Positions 47,690 through 57,739 of a stretch of 64,000 bases of DNA are shown in pieces. The notes below the pieces were generated by a model, which saw only the letters and a list, made by a program, of their open reading frames with translations, was not told where the DNA came from and made no database searches. Origin of the DNA: Moringa oleifera (taxonomy: Eukaryota > Streptophyta > Magnoliopsida > Brassicales > Moringaceae). Within the stretch, counting starts at the first letter, position 1. Each line of letters opens with the position of its first letter. The position numbers and the translations under genes were made by a program. The DNA lies in NCBI GenBank assembly GCA_021397835.1, contig JAJFZO010000407.1, forward strand, positions 3,224,001-3,288,000. Reading direction: 5' to 3'.

Positions 47690-49036
47690 AAAAGTTAAAT
47701 TTCCCACAGAAGGACTGCATCAATTACAAAATCTGACCTGGAGTTTGAAGATACAGCATAAGCAACATGAAGGATCTTGAAAGAAGAATCAAAATTACCC
47801 AAGTTTCATTGTGTTTTAATGTACTTTCCAGTAGATATGAAATGTCCCAATTCACAACAGACATTTTTTATGCTGAGTTTGCTGTATTACCGTATAAGAA
47901 GCAGTTCTCATCTGTTCCTTCTTGCATCGATCCCATGCTCAGGCTCAGAAATGATGTTCAAAGACTTATAGCTGAATGCCTTATCTTTTTTGTGATGATA
48001 TAATCCTTTCATGATTTGAAAAACTAATGGTCGGAATTATGCTTTTTTGTTCAAATGAAATTTGATTATGGTTAACATTTTTTTATTTTTAAAAATATTT
48101 TGTTTATTTAAGATTGGAAGCCAATCTTATCATTTTAGGCAACTAACAAACTTCCATATGGGCCCCCGGTGCGCAATCAGCCTTTTTGGCGGCTCTTCAT
48201 CTTCCTTTCCATGTCCTTATCGGTCATTTCAATTCTTATCAAGATTCTGACGACTTCATCGGACGACTCACGTTCGTCCACGTCATCTTCGTCTTCGTCA
48301 TTAAGTGGTGCATAGACACATGGGAGCTCGCTTACTCTCCCTTAATCTGCACCACTTCCTAGGGTTTATCAGCTATCAGTGCTTCAACACTCTCATTTTC
48401 TGTTTGTTTTTCCATAGAAAATTAACTGAGGTAACTATCCAAGTTCTCATGTGGTTACTATTTTATTAATGTAATTCTTTTGTTTTGATAATCGGCTTGG
48501 TTTTACCAGAAAATGGATTAACATGAACGAAACAGGATCATTATCTCTCTTGTCAGTTTTTACTTCTTTTGTTTTATGAGAATATGGAAGGTCAAGCAGC
48601 GCAAGTAGTTGTATTACCTTATATTCATTCTCCGTTCTGTTCAGAGAGTAATACTGAAAAAGAAACCTCTACAACACTGGGAGCATGTGTTTCCTTGTGG
48701 ATTATCTGCATTTACTTGTTAATTAAAGAATCACTTTCCGTTTGTTTGATTGAGTGGAAAGCGGAGGAAAATTAAAGAAAGCATAATCATGTAAGCCTCA
48801 TGCTTATTGTTTTCTTGTTGGAGATTTGAGTAACTCGTGTGCTACCTGCTGGTGTTGGGCTTGCCCGAGTTTCTAGTTTTCCTTAAAATCTATTTAGCTT
48901 ACATTTCATGTTTTGATCTCTTTTCCTCTCTTGTAGCATTTGGTTACTAACAAGATACTTCCTGATGAAATTTATTTCCTGGTGCTTGATTTCTTGTTGG
49001 TTTTCTGAGGTTTCAGTTTAGTGCCCTTGATGCACG
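47690..49036 (+). other. Tudor-like gene 3' UTR and leader of the NFRKB-like gene
   Basis: 47690 to about 48010 reads as 3' UTR. A GC-richer block at 48170-48430, ending CTAGGGTTTATC..., looks like promoter and first noncoding exon. The exon ends at ACTGAG|GTAACT (48430-48431), and a matching acceptor TTTCAG ends at about 49017, just upstream of the next start codon. Confidence 0.5.
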
Positions 49037-49062
49037 ATGATGATGGTGAAGAACAAGGCTAG
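49030..49062 (+). other. Overlapping upstream ORF at the NFRKB-like start
   Basis: An ATG at 49030, seven bases before the main ATG in another frame, opens a 10-codon frame that ends at TAG 49060-49062, inside the main coding region. Confidence 0.6.
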
Positions 49063-51217
49063 GATCCCAAATTCACCACAAACTGAACATGGATATGATG
49101 ATGATGAGCTTTTCTTGGATGTTTCATCTCAAGAAAAGCATTTGATCTCGACATTGATAAAACATGGAAAACAAATTTGGACAGGGAATGTGGGTTCGAA
49201 ATTCTCATCAATGAAATCGGTACATCAATCTTCTTCCATACATAGTGGGTTCCAAGTGAACAATCATGATTCCTTTGTTTCTCTCCTGAACAATTCTCAA
49301 CAAGATCCAGCAGTCAAGTCCTGTAATTCAAAAGTTGAGTGTGGTACGGAAGCATCAATTAGCCGAATGGCTATCAAGACAGATATAGGGGCAGCACTTG
49401 CCCTGATGAAACTGTCCAAGGATGTGTTAGGGTTTTCGAAGATGTTCCACTCACATGGAGGGAACCATAACTTAAATGGTATGCAGGATCTGAGTTGTCA
49501 TAGAGCTTCAGATGATAACCATTATCAAGTTACTGCAAAGAAGGCTCAGCATTTCAAGAAGTGTCAGCAAACTTCAGCTGAAGATCAGATGAAAAAAGAT
49601 GGACACAGGGTAAGCAATCCAACTGCTAGGAGAAATCCAAGGAAAAGGAAATTTAGGAATGATTTTCCTTTGTGCCAGTCAAACCCTGTGGAGCATGACA
49701 TGGACAAGGAGGAGGATAATTTGAACAACTCTTACAGGAGCAAAGATTGGGCAAATCTTAAAGCTTGCCCAAGAGATGGTTGCGACAGATCGAACATCCC
49801 ATCATTAGGGTGCAATAAGTTGATAAAGAAGGAAAATAAGAAAGCAGATAGGACATTGATGGGGAAGCCAGTTGAATCTGATCACTGTAACATATCGTCT
49901 CAGAAGGTGCTTGATGAACTACCCATTTCTTCTCTGAAGAAAAATGGTGTAAAGAAAGTGAAAGCTGAACCTGGTTTTTTGAATGGGTTAACGGCCAGTT
50001 CATCCTCTTCAAGCAGAGGAGTATCAAGTAATGCAGTGAGAGGAACAACACCATCAAAGAAGTTGGGGTTAAATGTGATTACCCCTACTCTTCATATCAG
50101 TTTCTCATTCTCCATTATACATTTCCTTTCGGCTATTCGCTCTGCAATGATTACTCCAGAAGGGAATGATGGTATGTTAGCATGTAGCAAGCCTCTGGAG
50201 AAAACCTGGCGAAATGGTGTTAACAGGTTTGGTTGTCATGAAAGGAATACTGTTTATACTTCACAAACAGATCAAAAGAATTTACCTTCTCTCACCATAT
50301 ATCAAATTGTTGAGTGTCTGAGAACAAATCCTGGAGACCCTTATGTTCTTGAAGCCAAGGAGCCCCTTAAGGATTTGGTGAGAGGAGCTCTTGCATTATT
50401 TCCCTCCAAAGAAGCACCACTTGGTGCAAAGGGATGGAAAGCTCTCACTTGCTATTCCAAGTTCAACAAAAGCTGGTCCTGGGTAGGGCCAGTTTTTCCC
50501 AAGGGAAATTATGGTATTGAAGAAGAAATATCTTCAGAAGTCTGGTGGCTTCCACGCAGGATACTTAAAAAATTGGTTGATTCCTATGCTAACTGGCTTA
50601 GAAGTGTCCAACCAGCTCTCCGCCAAATGGGGAGCCTGCCTGCACCCCCTCTGACTTTAATGCAAACAACTATCAACATGGAGGAAAGATTGAAGGTTGT
50701 AAGAGCACGGAAGATTGTTGCCACCATCAGTCCATGCTCCAAAGAAGTAAGGGATTACGTCCAGAAGGAAGAAACTCTCAGGTATTTAGTTCCAGACAGG
50801 GCTTTTTCTTACACTGCACTAGATGGCAGAAAATCCACAGTTGCTCCTGTTAGAAGGTCCAGTGGGAAGGCAACACTAAAAGTCCGAGAACATTTCATGC
50901 TTAAAGCAGACCGACCACCACAGATCACAGTCCTTTGCCTGGTGAGAGATGCAGCTGCTAGATTGCCTGCCAGTATGGGAACCAGAGCAGATGTTTCTAC
51001 GCTTTTAAGGGACTCACAGTTTCTTGTAGGAAACATTTCTGATGAACAACTAAACCAAGTCGTTAGTGGTGCTTTGGATCGGTTGCACTATGAAACTGAT
51101 CCTTGTGTTCAATTCAATGGAGATACCAAGTTATGGGTTTATCTACACAGAGACAGAGAAGAAGATGACTTTCAGGATGATGGTAGTTTTCCAACTAGGA
51201 AGCAGAAAAAGAAATGA
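49037..51217 (+). CDS. NFRKB-like (INO80-associated) winged-helix protein
   Basis: Human NFRKB is an INO80 chromatin-remodelling subunit; plants have related nuclear proteins (At3g45830/At5g13950 type, from memory). This single coding exon encodes 726 aa. The first 350 residues are polar, Ser/Lys-rich and probably disordered, with basic stretches (RRNPRKRKF, NGVKKVKAEPG). From about 350 the conserved part begins: SIIHFLSAIRSAMITPEG, then LPSLTIYQIVECLRTNPGDP, GAKGWKALTCYSKFNKSWSW, and the winged-helix-like end PPQITVLCLVRDAAARLP...GALDRLHYETDPCVQF. The N-terminal DEUBAD-like region of longer relatives is absent, so this is a shorter family member. Three ATGs occur in a row at the start; the first is used. 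Confidence 0.88.
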   Translation: MMMVKNKARIPNSPQTEHGYDDDELFLDVSSQEKHLISTLIKHGKQIWTGNVGSKFSSMKSVHQSSSIHSGFQVNNHDSFVSLLNNSQQDPAVKSCNSKVECGTEASISRMAIKTDIGAALALMKLSKDVLGFSKMFHSHGGNHNLNGMQDLSCHRASDDNHYQVTAKKAQHFKKCQQTSAEDQMKKDGHRVSNPTARRNPRKRKFRNDFPLCQSNPVEHDMDKEEDNLNNSYRSKDWANLKACPRDGCDRSNIPSLGCNKLIKKENKKADRTLMGKPVESDHCNISSQKVLDELPISSLKKNGVKKVKAEPGFLNGLTASSSSSSRGVSSNAVRGTTPSKKLGLNVITPTLHISFSFSIIHFLSAIRSAMITPEGNDGMLACSKPLEKTWRNGVNRFGCHERNTVYTSQTDQKNLPSLTIYQIVECLRTNPGDPYVLEAKEPLKDLVRGALALFPSKEAPLGAKGWKALTCYSKFNKSWSWVGPVFPKGNYGIEEEISSEVWWLPRRILKKLVDSYANWLRSVQPALRQMGSLPAPPLTLMQTTINMEERLKVVRARKIVATISPCSKEVRDYVQKEETLRYLVPDRAFSYTALDGRKSTVAPVRRSSGKATLKVREHFMLKADRPPQITVLCLVRDAAARLPASMGTRADVSTLLRDSQFLVGNISDEQLNQVVSGALDRLHYETDPCVQFNGDTKLWVYLHRDREEDDFQDDGSFPTRKQKKK

Positions 51218-51970
51218 AATGCTGAAAAGCAGTCTTAGCTTTTGGTCATAACATAGGTTTGGTTTGCATTTATCAAGTATTGAATCCAATGCTGCAAAGA
51301 TACAAGACGATGAAAAATTATTTCTCAGCTTCATACCTGGTTTTCTCCCCCCAAAAACTTCTGCTTGTCTAATTACACTTACAGCTCTCTCTCTCTCCCC
51401 CATTGTTAAGGTTACAGGAAGTAGAAAGAGAGGAGAGATTAATGATGATAATATTATACAATAGTGTAAACTAGGAAGTTCTACATGTTAATTAATTCAA
51501 TGAATTATTTATCAGCCCACCTTCTCAACTTTTTGATTCATAAATAAAATGAAATAAATTGCTGATGATTCATTATATGTATATATAGGATTCTGCGAAG
51601 TTTCTTATGGTACCAGTCTTTTTCATTCACCCAACGAAGTAGACAAACCAGCGGCTAAGCAACACCCATGTTAGTCGACAGCAAGATCTAGCTATATACC
51701 ATATAAGATCAAAGATAAAGATGGTCATATTGTACTATCACCTTTCACGCCACTCCATATTATATATATTCTTCAGTGGTTAACAGACAATATGTAGATG
51801 TCTCAACGTCTTACAACAGTTGCTTCCAAGCCTTCTGTGTCTCTTTTGAATTTTATTCACCTAATAAGAGGCTTTCCACCAACCTACCTTCTTCCCAATT
51901 AACACTATAAGTACTATTTTCATTCCTCTCCCCTCACCATTCAAAAGCATTGCTCCATCAATTTTCATCC
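51218..51970 (+). promoter_or_regulatory. NFRKB-like 3' flank and laccase promoter
   Basis: 51218 to about 51500 is probably 3' UTR. Upstream of the laccase start there are two overlapping AC elements, ACCAACC (51878-51884) and ACCTACC (51882-51888), the MYB-binding motifs of lignin genes, followed by a TATA box (CTATAAG, TATAA at 51906-51910). The remainder shows no gene. Confidence 0.65.
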
Positions 51971-54125
51971 ATGCAAGGAAGAAGCATGGCAATGCACACA
52001 AGTCTGCTCTCGGGTTTGTTGTTTCTCATCTTTTACTTCATTGGGTTTCTTTCTCTTCCAGCTGAAGCTGCAGTTAAGAAGTACCAATTTGATGTGGGTA
52101 TTACTGTTCTTTCTTTTTTGGTTAATTTCTTTGTCTATCTCTTCAACTGACCGTAGAAGCTCGTGTTCTTCTTCTTCTTGGCAACTCAGGTTCAAGTCAA
52201 GAACGTCAGCAGGCTGTGCCATGCGAAACCGATTGTCACAGTTAATGGAATGTTCCCAGGACCTACCATTTACGTAAGAGAAGGAGATCGAGTTCTCATT
52301 AATGTCATCAACCACGCACAATACAACATGTCTATTCATTGGTACATATCCATCTTCACATCTGCATTATTGCTTAGCTATATTTATATGTTTACTCTGA
52401 GCTTTGGTATATGCAGGCATGGCTTGAAGCAGTTCCGCAACGGCTGGGCAGATGGACCAGCATATATAACACAGTGCCCCATCAAGACAGGCCATAGCTA
52501 CACTTATGACTTTAATGTTACAGGTCAACGAGGAACCCTATGGTGGCATGCACATATTCTGTGGCTCAGAGCCACTGTTCATGGTGCCATTGTTATCATG
52601 CCAAAGGAAGGAACTCCGTTTCCATTCCCTCAGCCTTACCAGGAGACTAACATAATTCTCGGTAAATCCACTTTGCTAAGCTGATTATGGCAGCTGATCA
52701 CCTGAAAATTTGTGGAAGTTTATGAGTGAATTATCTGACATGCAAAGTTTTAATATCCAGGAGAATGGTGGAATTCAGACGTGGAAACCATTGTAAACCA
52801 GGCTAATAAATTAGGGTTGCCTCCTGCAACTTCAGATGCTCATACCATTAATGGCAAACCAGGGCCTCTCTTTCCTTGCTCTGAGAAACGTACATAAAAC
52901 TCTAGCCTTATCTTTATTCAGTTTCATTGTTCACAGTGTCTCCTGTTAATTTAAGCGTATTTCATTTCTCTTTCCACTTTCAGATACTTTTGCCATGGAG
53001 GTCGAGTCGGGTAAAACATATCTCCTGAGGATCATCAATGCGGCACTGAATGATGAGCTGTTCTTCGCCATTGATGGTCATAACATGACTGTTGTAGAAA
53101 TCGATGCAGTCTACACCAAGCCCTTCACAACCAAAGCTATTCTGATTGCACCAGGCCAGACCACAAATGTTCTTGTCAAAGCTGATCAAGCTCCAAGCCG
53201 GTATTTCATGGCTGGTAGGCCTTTCATGGATGCTCCAGTTCCAGTTGACAACAGAACTGCTGCAGCCATTTTGCAATACAAAGGGATCCCAACCTCAGTT
53301 GTACCCACTTTCCCCAACCTCCCTGCTCCTAATGACACTAACTTTGCTTTGGACTATAACAGTAAACTGAAGAGCTTGAACACTCCACAGTTTCCCGCGA
53401 AAGTCCCCACCCAAGTGGATCGCCATCTCTTTTACACAATCGGGTTAGGGCAAAACGCATGCCCCACTTGCCAAAATGGTACTCAGCTCACAGCTTCTTT
53501 GAACAACATAACCTTCGTGATGCCAAAGATCGCACTCTTGCAGGCTCATTACTTCAATATCTCAGGCGTTTTCAGAGCTGATTTCCCTGACCGGCCGACT
53601 GTTCCGTTCAACTACACCGGTGCACCACTAACGGCTAACCTTGGCACTTCACTTGGGACAAGGCTGAGTAAGGTGGCTTTCAACTCTACGATTGAGTTGG
53701 TATTACAAGACACCAATCTACTCACAGTTGAGTCACACCCGTTTCATCTTCATGGATATAATTTCTTTGTCGTTGGAAGTGGCATTGGAAACTTCAATCC
53801 TTCCAAAGATCCAGCCAAGTTTAACCTGGTTGATCCTCCTGAGAGAAACACAGTCGGAGTTCCAACTGGTGGGTGGGTTGCCATCAGGTTCAGAGCTGAT
53901 AATCCAGGTAATTCTATACCTTATATACATAAACACGTCAATATATACACACAGGCCCATTGATCTTCAATTGCACACAATATGATTTCTGCAGGAGTTT
54001 GGTTTATGCATTGTCACTTGGAACTGCATACCATGTGGGGATTAAAGATGGCTTTCCTAGTTGAGAATGGTAAAACGCCTGAAGAATCTATTCTACCACC
54101 ACCCAAGGACCTTCCTCCATGCTAG
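51971..54125 (+). CDS. LAC11: Laccase, LAC11 type
   Basis: Plant laccases are secreted multicopper oxidases that oxidise monolignols for lignin polymerisation in the cell wall. Six exons: 51971-52093, 52190-52341, 52417-52661, 52761-52889, 52984-53907, 53995-54125, giving 567 aa. A signal peptide (residues about 1-36) ends near [13 protein letters not shown]. All four copper-binding motifs are present: HWHG (91-94), WWHAH (134-138), [11 protein letters not shown], and HCHLELHTM (530-538, with the type 1 Cys531). Several N-glycosylation sites (for example NMSIHW) fit a secreted protein. The mature start [12 protein letters not shown] and SEKHTF agree with Arabidopsis LAC11 better than LAC4 or LAC17. 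AC elements upstream and a miR397-like site in exon 5 suggest lignin-type control. A TTG-led extension upstream of the ATG is not used. Confidence 0.95.
53033..53053 (+). promoter_or_regulatory. Possible miR397 target site in laccase exon 5
   Basis: Compared with the reverse complement of miR397 as I recall it, 18 of 21 bases match. One difference is a G:U pair (miRNA position 15) and two are mismatches (positions 12 and 6). It lies in the codons for IINAALND, where other laccases carry the site. Confidence 0.45.
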
Positions 54126-54908
54126 ATATAAGCAACCATCGCTTTCATTCTTTCTTTGAGTCAGCGGAGCTGAAGTTCTTTTCATCTTTCTCATATTGTA
54201 ATGTTCTTGTTATCTTTGTCAGAACGATGACCAGCTTCTCTGTAAAAGTTGCTGGTGATTCTTTTGGGTTCAGTTTCCTGCAATTTCAAGTTCTTTGTTT
54301 GACGTTGTCGTGAGGGTTATATCAATCCTCAACATGTAATACAGAGACTCCATCAAGGAATATGATTCTTGTTGTAATTGCCTCCTTCTCTACTTATTTA
54401 ATATGGCTCCTAAATTAACCCATCCAAGTTGTTTGAAGAACCCAAAGCTGCAAGATTTTTAGCAGATAGCATCAACAAGCACTCATGAAGTTCTTATAAT
54501 CTCTGCAAAGGTGCAATTATTTGCGGGAAAGCCAGTTTTGAATCCTGAGAAATGTTTAAATTTGCTGGGGAGAAAGAGAAGAAAGAAAGGAGAAGGAGGC
54601 CTCTTCCCTGCAAGGCTTCAATTTAATGGGATGGGCTCTCTTTACATGGGCTTTGTACATGGGTTCTCGTTTTCTCCGGAAACTCCAGCCCGAAAGTTAA
54701 CGAATTAGCAACCCAAAATCCAAGCGCCGCCGCCGGAGGTCTGCACACCGGTTTGGTCTCTGCATATCTCTGACGAACCGATATGCCATTACACGTAGGT
54801 AGGTATCCCTGCTCATCTGAACCAGCAGAGCTTCCCGAAGAGTTACAGTTTCTGTTCTCTCTGAAGTGAATTGTAAGATGCGTTTATATTCATGGGGTTT
54901 TCTGAGCT
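54126..54908. other. Laccase 3' UTR and promoter of second PPR gene
   Basis: 54126 to about 54420 is laccase 3' UTR. 54700-54900 is GC-richer (CCGCCGCCGG) and is probably the PPR promoter and leader. No other gene was seen. Confidence 0.6.
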
Positions 54909-56495
54909 ATGATTTTTCTTTCCCTCCAAACATGTCTCAAGAATAGACCTTTTCGTACCATACAATCTCTCCGATCTCTATCACGAGGTAGGACTTTCTC
55001 TTCCTGGCATAATTTGCAACGGACAACGCGATGCAAGGAGCTACACAAGGCCCTGAGAATCCTAGACATCATATCCCGAAAACAAACTGTCACTACAAAT
55101 CTGCAAAATCATCTTCGCCTAATTCAGGACTTCTTGCAAATGGAGTCAACCCAGTTCAGTGCGCAACGATCTGGCGATGATTTTGATCTTTCATGTTCAA
55201 CCGAAAGAGTTTCAAGTGCTTTTGATGGAATACTTGAATCTTTTATTGTGAACAAAGAGAGTTCTTGTCCTGCAAGTGAGTCTCGCAGGGATTGGTCAAG
55301 TTTTGATGCTAGTCTCTTGTCAAATGCTGTGAGTTCATGTGGGTCTACAAGGAATCTTCGCGGAGGTATTCAATGTCATTGCCTAGCTATAAGAACTGGA
55401 TTTGTTGCCAATGTTTACGTAGGGAGTACTTTGATCAGTTTGTACAGTAAATGCGGTGAATTAAGGAGTGCGTACAAGATGTTCGATGAAATGCCTGTGA
55501 AAAATGTAGTTTCATGGACAGCTATCATAGCTGGGTTTGCACAGGAATGGCAGGTTGATGAGTGCTTGGAGCTTTACTCTATGATGAGGAATTCTGCTTC
55601 AAAACCTAATGATTTTACTTTCACCAGCATCTTAAGTGCTTGCACAGGCAGTGGGGCTCTTGGGCAAGGAAGAAGTGCTCATTCTCAAACAATTCAGATG
55701 GGTTTCGATTCATATCTCCACATTGCTAATGCTCTCATTTCAATGTACTGCAAGTGTGGAAGCCTCCAGGATGCAGTTTCTATATTCAATGGCAGATCTA
55801 ACAGAGATGTTGTGTCATGGAATTCCATGATTGCAGGGTATGCTCAGCACGGGCTTGCAATGCAAGCAATCCATCTTTTCGAAGAGATGAAGAGCGAACG
55901 AGTGAAACCCGATGCCATCTCCTTCCTTGGTGTTCTATCTTCATGTCGACATGCAGGTCTTGTTAAAGAAGGTGGACTGTACTTCGATTCAATGGTTGAA
56001 CATGGTGTGAAGCCAGAACTAGACCATTATTCATGTGTTGTTGATCTTCTTGGTCGGGCTGGATTACTAGAAGAAGCTCTGGATTTTATCAAGAAGATGC
56101 CTGTTCACCCCAATGCTGTCATATGGGGCTCACTGCTTTCTTCCTGTAGGCTTTATGGCAGTGTCTGGATTGGCATACAGGCTGCAGAGAGTAGGCTACT
56201 GCTGGAACCTGGATGTGCAGCCACCCATGTGCAGTTGGCAAATCTGTACGCGAGTGTGAGATACTGGGATCAGGCAGCAAGAGTGAGGAAATTGATGAAG
56301 GAAAAACAGCTGAAAACTAACCCTGGATGCAGTTGGATTGAGATCAAGAACGAGGTATACCAGTTCAGAGCCGAAGACAAGTCAAATGCTAGAGTGATTC
56401 AAGTTGTTGGTGTTCTGGACTGCTTGATAGATCACATGAGAATGTCAGGCTACGTTGTGGAAATGCAAGAGGAAGAGGTTGCTGATGGACTCTAG
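54909..56495 (+). CDS. Pentatricopeptide repeat protein, E-class, At2g37320-like
   Basis: This is an intronless gene of 528 aa. The first 40 or so residues are Arg/Ser-rich with few acidic residues ([20 protein letters not shown]), a typical mitochondrial or plastid presequence. Residues 40-150 are unusual non-repeat sequence, followed by about eight PLS repeats (for example [20 protein letters not shown] and [20 protein letters not shown]). An E-type tail ([17 protein letters not shown]... [17 protein letters not shown]) ends the protein, with no DYW domain. It would bind organelle RNA; the target is unknown. Together with the other PPR gene at 43703-45553 and ALS3 to the right it fits the At2g37310-37320-37330 order. 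Confidence 0.92.
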   Translation: MIFLSLQTCLKNRPFRTIQSLRSLSRGRTFSSWHNLQRTTRCKELHKALRILDIISRKQTVTTNLQNHLRLIQDFLQMESTQFSAQRSGDDFDLSCSTERVSSAFDGILESFIVNKESSCPASESRRDWSSFDASLLSNAVSSCGSTRNLRGGIQCHCLAIRTGFVANVYVGSTLISLYSKCGELRSAYKMFDEMPVKNVVSWTAIIAGFAQEWQVDECLELYSMMRNSASKPNDFTFTSILSACTGSGALGQGRSAHSQTIQMGFDSYLHIANALISMYCKCGSLQDAVSIFNGRSNRDVVSWNSMIAGYAQHGLAMQAIHLFEEMKSERVKPDAISFLGVLSSCRHAGLVKEGGLYFDSMVEHGVKPELDHYSCVVDLLGRAGLLEEALDFIKKMPVHPNAVIWGSLLSSCRLYGSVWIGIQAAESRLLLEPGCAATHVQLANLYASVRYWDQAARVRKLMKEKQLKTNPGCSWIEIKNEVYQFRAEDKSNARVIQVVGVLDCLIDHMRMSGYVVEMQEEEVADGL

Positions 56496-57739
56496 ATGAC
56501 AATTTAAGTCCTAAACTGGCACCATTTCTGGTGACCTCAAGGTCCAGTTCTCAGCTCCTGCTGTTCAGTGTAATGAAATGAGATGGTTTTCATGACCCAA
56601 AGAGCTTATCATTTTATTGGGGCACAGAAATATTATCAAAGACCTTATGCATGCTCAATGCTTATGATGGAATTTATGAATGCTGAACATGTTAGTCACC
56701 ACAGCCTGTCTATATCTCATAGAAGTCGTTAACAGAAGGCAAAATGTGTACATAGAAGCTGTTGGCAAAGGCAAAATGTGAGGGAACACAATGGGAAGAA
56801 ACATCGAATGACAAGAAGATAATGAAGGTGCTGCCTACCAATACCATCTCTGCCATGAATTTCAAAGAAAGAACATCCCCTGAAATTAACAGTCAAATGT
56901 GCAGCTTAATTCACTACTTTATAATGTTTTATTTCAGGATCCACAACTCAGGTTTACTAATACATGTATTCTGTCATAGGACAGATTGAAACCAGCTGAT
57001 GAATAGTGTGATATGTAGATGAGAATCTCTGTTAATCTGTTTTGAGTTAATTTTTCCAAAAAAATATTAAAAAATGTTTTTATAATTTATAAAATTAATA
57101 TAAAAAAATTAAAATGTATCCTAACTATCTATTATATAAAACTTCAGTATAGATCATATCAGAGGATACAAACTCTTGACATATGACTTCTACAAATGTA
57201 GCTCAATAGTTTTATTTAACTGCTGCAGCAATAGAAACTTTCATTTTTCATTAAGGCGTTGGTGGATGCATTTATCAAACTGAAGAATGACAGGGGCACT
57301 GGTCTTAAAAGGTTTTGGGTGCTGAAAATTAATATTGAACTCCCTACCTCACGTACTTCATCACATGAATTACAGGGATCAAGGCAATTTACTCTACAAC
57401 ATCATCTTACCAAGGATGTACAATGATATCTAGGTTTAGATTATATTTCTGAGGAACAAAGTTTCTGTTTAAGTAATACTAACACCTAATGAAACACTCC
57501 AATTTTCATTTTGAAATGGATTCATTAAAGCATAGCACTAGACATATTAATTTAAACAATCTGTCCTGGGATTGATTTCTAGATATTTTAGAAATTAAAT
57601 GTAGTCGTCTATGCCCTCCAAACATGGGAAAAAAAAAATGTTACAGGCATTGAACCATGTCATCAAACATGAAATGTCCATTAGGAAATGGAACATATTT
57701 CAGCTCTAATCTCAAATACATGGACTGGAAGCAAAAACA
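56496..57739. other. Convergent spacer between the second PPR gene and the RRM-like gene
   Basis: The spacer is mixed-composition with an AT-rich patch near 57050-57130. It contains the 3' UTRs of both genes. The frame at 56762-56989 (+) has no homology I know and is probably chance. Confidence 0.6.

Noticed and set aside
51950..51970. Laccase start upstream of 51971.
   Set aside because: The codon at 51950 is TTG; the ATG at 51971 gives a normal signal peptide.
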